Below, in pieces: positions 63,518 to 64,000 of a stretch of 64,000 bases of DNA; position 1 is the first letter of the stretch, and every line of letters begins with the position of its first letter. Both the position numbers and the translations under genes were made by a program. The stretch is taken from contig CAVVDT010000009.1 in NCBI GenBank assembly GCA_963747005.1, positions 1 to 64,000 on the forward strand, read 5' to 3'. Below the pieces are notes generated by a model that saw nothing but the letters and a program-made list of their open reading frames with translations, searched no databases and was not told where the DNA came from. This stretch comes from CAVVDT01 sp963747005. Its GTDB lineage: Bacteria > Pseudomonadota > Alphaproteobacteria > Rhizobiales > Aestuariivirgaceae.

Positions 63518-64000
63518 TCAGATCTCGCCCCGGTCGGGCTGGAATGCCATTCTGCTCTCGCTCACAGCATGACAAACGAAGTCCGTCGCCGCCTTGACGC
63601 GGGCGATTTCCCGGCTGTCTTCGTGCATCAGCAGGTAGAACGTCTGCTCGATCTGCACCTGATCCGGTAGGACGCACTGAAGATCCAGGTTGTTGGGAAT
63701 GAGGAATGACGGCAGCACCGCGATACCCACGCCCTGCGACGCGGCCTGCACCTGACCGAACCAGCTTGAGCAGCGAAACCGGGCCGACAGGCCTTCGCAG
63801 ATCTGGGGCAGAAAGTCGAGTTCACGCAGGAAGATGAACTCTTCCACATAGCCGATGAATTCGTGATTCGGCAGATCCTTGACGCTGCGGATGGGATCCC
63901 TCGATGTCAAATAGCTTGGCGATGCATAAAGTCTCATGTTGAAATTCGTGAGCTTGCGGCCAATCAGGCGCCCACGCGGCGGTAGCTCGAGGCTGATGGC
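63518..64000 (-). CDS. LysR-family regulator, partial at window edge
   Basis: The last 160 codons of a LysR substrate-binding domain are visible: MRLYASPSYLTSRDPIRSV, VQAASQGVGIAVLPSFL and SREIARVKAATDFV. The helix-turn-helix lies beyond the window. It is just upstream of the hydrolase and points the same way, so it may be the local regulator of the Liv operon. Confidence 0.85.
   Translation of the reverse strand, partial: AISLELPPRGRLIGRKLTNFNMRLYASPSYLTSRDPIRSVKDLPNHEFIGYVEEFIFLRELDFLPQICEGLSARFRCSSWFGQVQAASQGVGIAVLPSFLIPNNLDLQCVLPDQVQIEQTFYLLMHEDSREIARVKAATDFVCHAVSESRMAFQPDRGEI

Overview
The window looks like chromosomal DNA of an alphaproteobacterium, probably a denitrifying or nitrate-respiring member of the Hyphomicrobiales or a relative. 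It is GC-rich, its gene families (DUF2924/DUF3489 cassettes, NsrR/NnrS/RIC cluster, Liv-type ABC systems) are typical of that class, and start/stop overlaps of the ATGA or GTGA type are frequent. The lineage is an inference from gene content and no rRNA is present.

Layout. (1) 1-1612: end of a branched-chain amino-acid-type (Liv) ABC operon. (2) 1784-5013: a tRNA with anticodon CAT, then a DUF3489-DUF2924-large serine recombinase cassette on the minus strand, then a tRNA-Gly-like remnant: a small island. (3) 5123-14978 (minus): a membrane-bound nitrate reductase operon, read TDT-family transporter, narG, narH, narJ, narI, a PpiC-type isomerase, a 92-residue protein, ending with an orphan SAVED-domain gene. 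narH carries an in-frame TAG at a position where the family has Gln. (4) 15036-22914: the divergent regulatory and nitrogen-oxide arm: a Crp/Fnr-family regulator with a perfect TTGAC-N4-GTCAA palindrome, DUF488, nitronate monooxygenase, a formyl-THF cyclo-ligase-like protein, then NnrS, DUF6522 and NsrR facing a truncated haemoglobin, RIC/YtfE, an AhpD-like protein and a haemerythrin. Together these respire nitrate and detoxify the NO made as a by-product. (5) 23017-33441: LysR genes, a small Cys-rich protein, a pile-up of insertion sequence remnants around an intact IS630-family copy, an intact MttB-family methyltransferase, and broken genes for quaternary-amine uptake and demethylation.

(6) 33609-41607: an acyl-CoA cluster with two thiolase-like/DUF35 (OB-fold) pairs, an AMP-forming acyl-CoA synthetase, a frameshifted ADP-forming one and a decayed LysR gene. 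(7) 41798-48064: an IS481-family element with a clean CCTAGG duplication, IS1380, IS5 and IS110 remnants, and a glycine-betaine-type ABC system whose binding-protein gene is frameshifted and partly duplicated. (8) 48061-52693 (minus): acyl-CoA dehydrogenase, broken enoyl-CoA hydratase and broken ADP-forming acyl-CoA synthetase, with fused remnants of a polyamine-type ABC transporter. (9) 52694-55920: a second recombinase-DUF2924-DUF3489 cassette whose recombinase has lost its catalytic domain, next to a DNA methyltransferase scrap and a cluster of TTCCCTG motifs. (10) 56125-64000: YciI, a lipocalin-like protein, a complete Liv ABC transporter, a D-2-hydroxyacid dehydrogenase, an alpha/beta hydrolase and a partial LysR gene.

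The most striking overall feature is uneven decay: the first 24 kb is almost intact apart from narH, while 29-55 kb holds at least ten genes with frameshifts or in-frame stops. Either this is a real island of gene loss or the assembly has residual errors; reads would decide. No CRISPR array or rRNA gene was seen.
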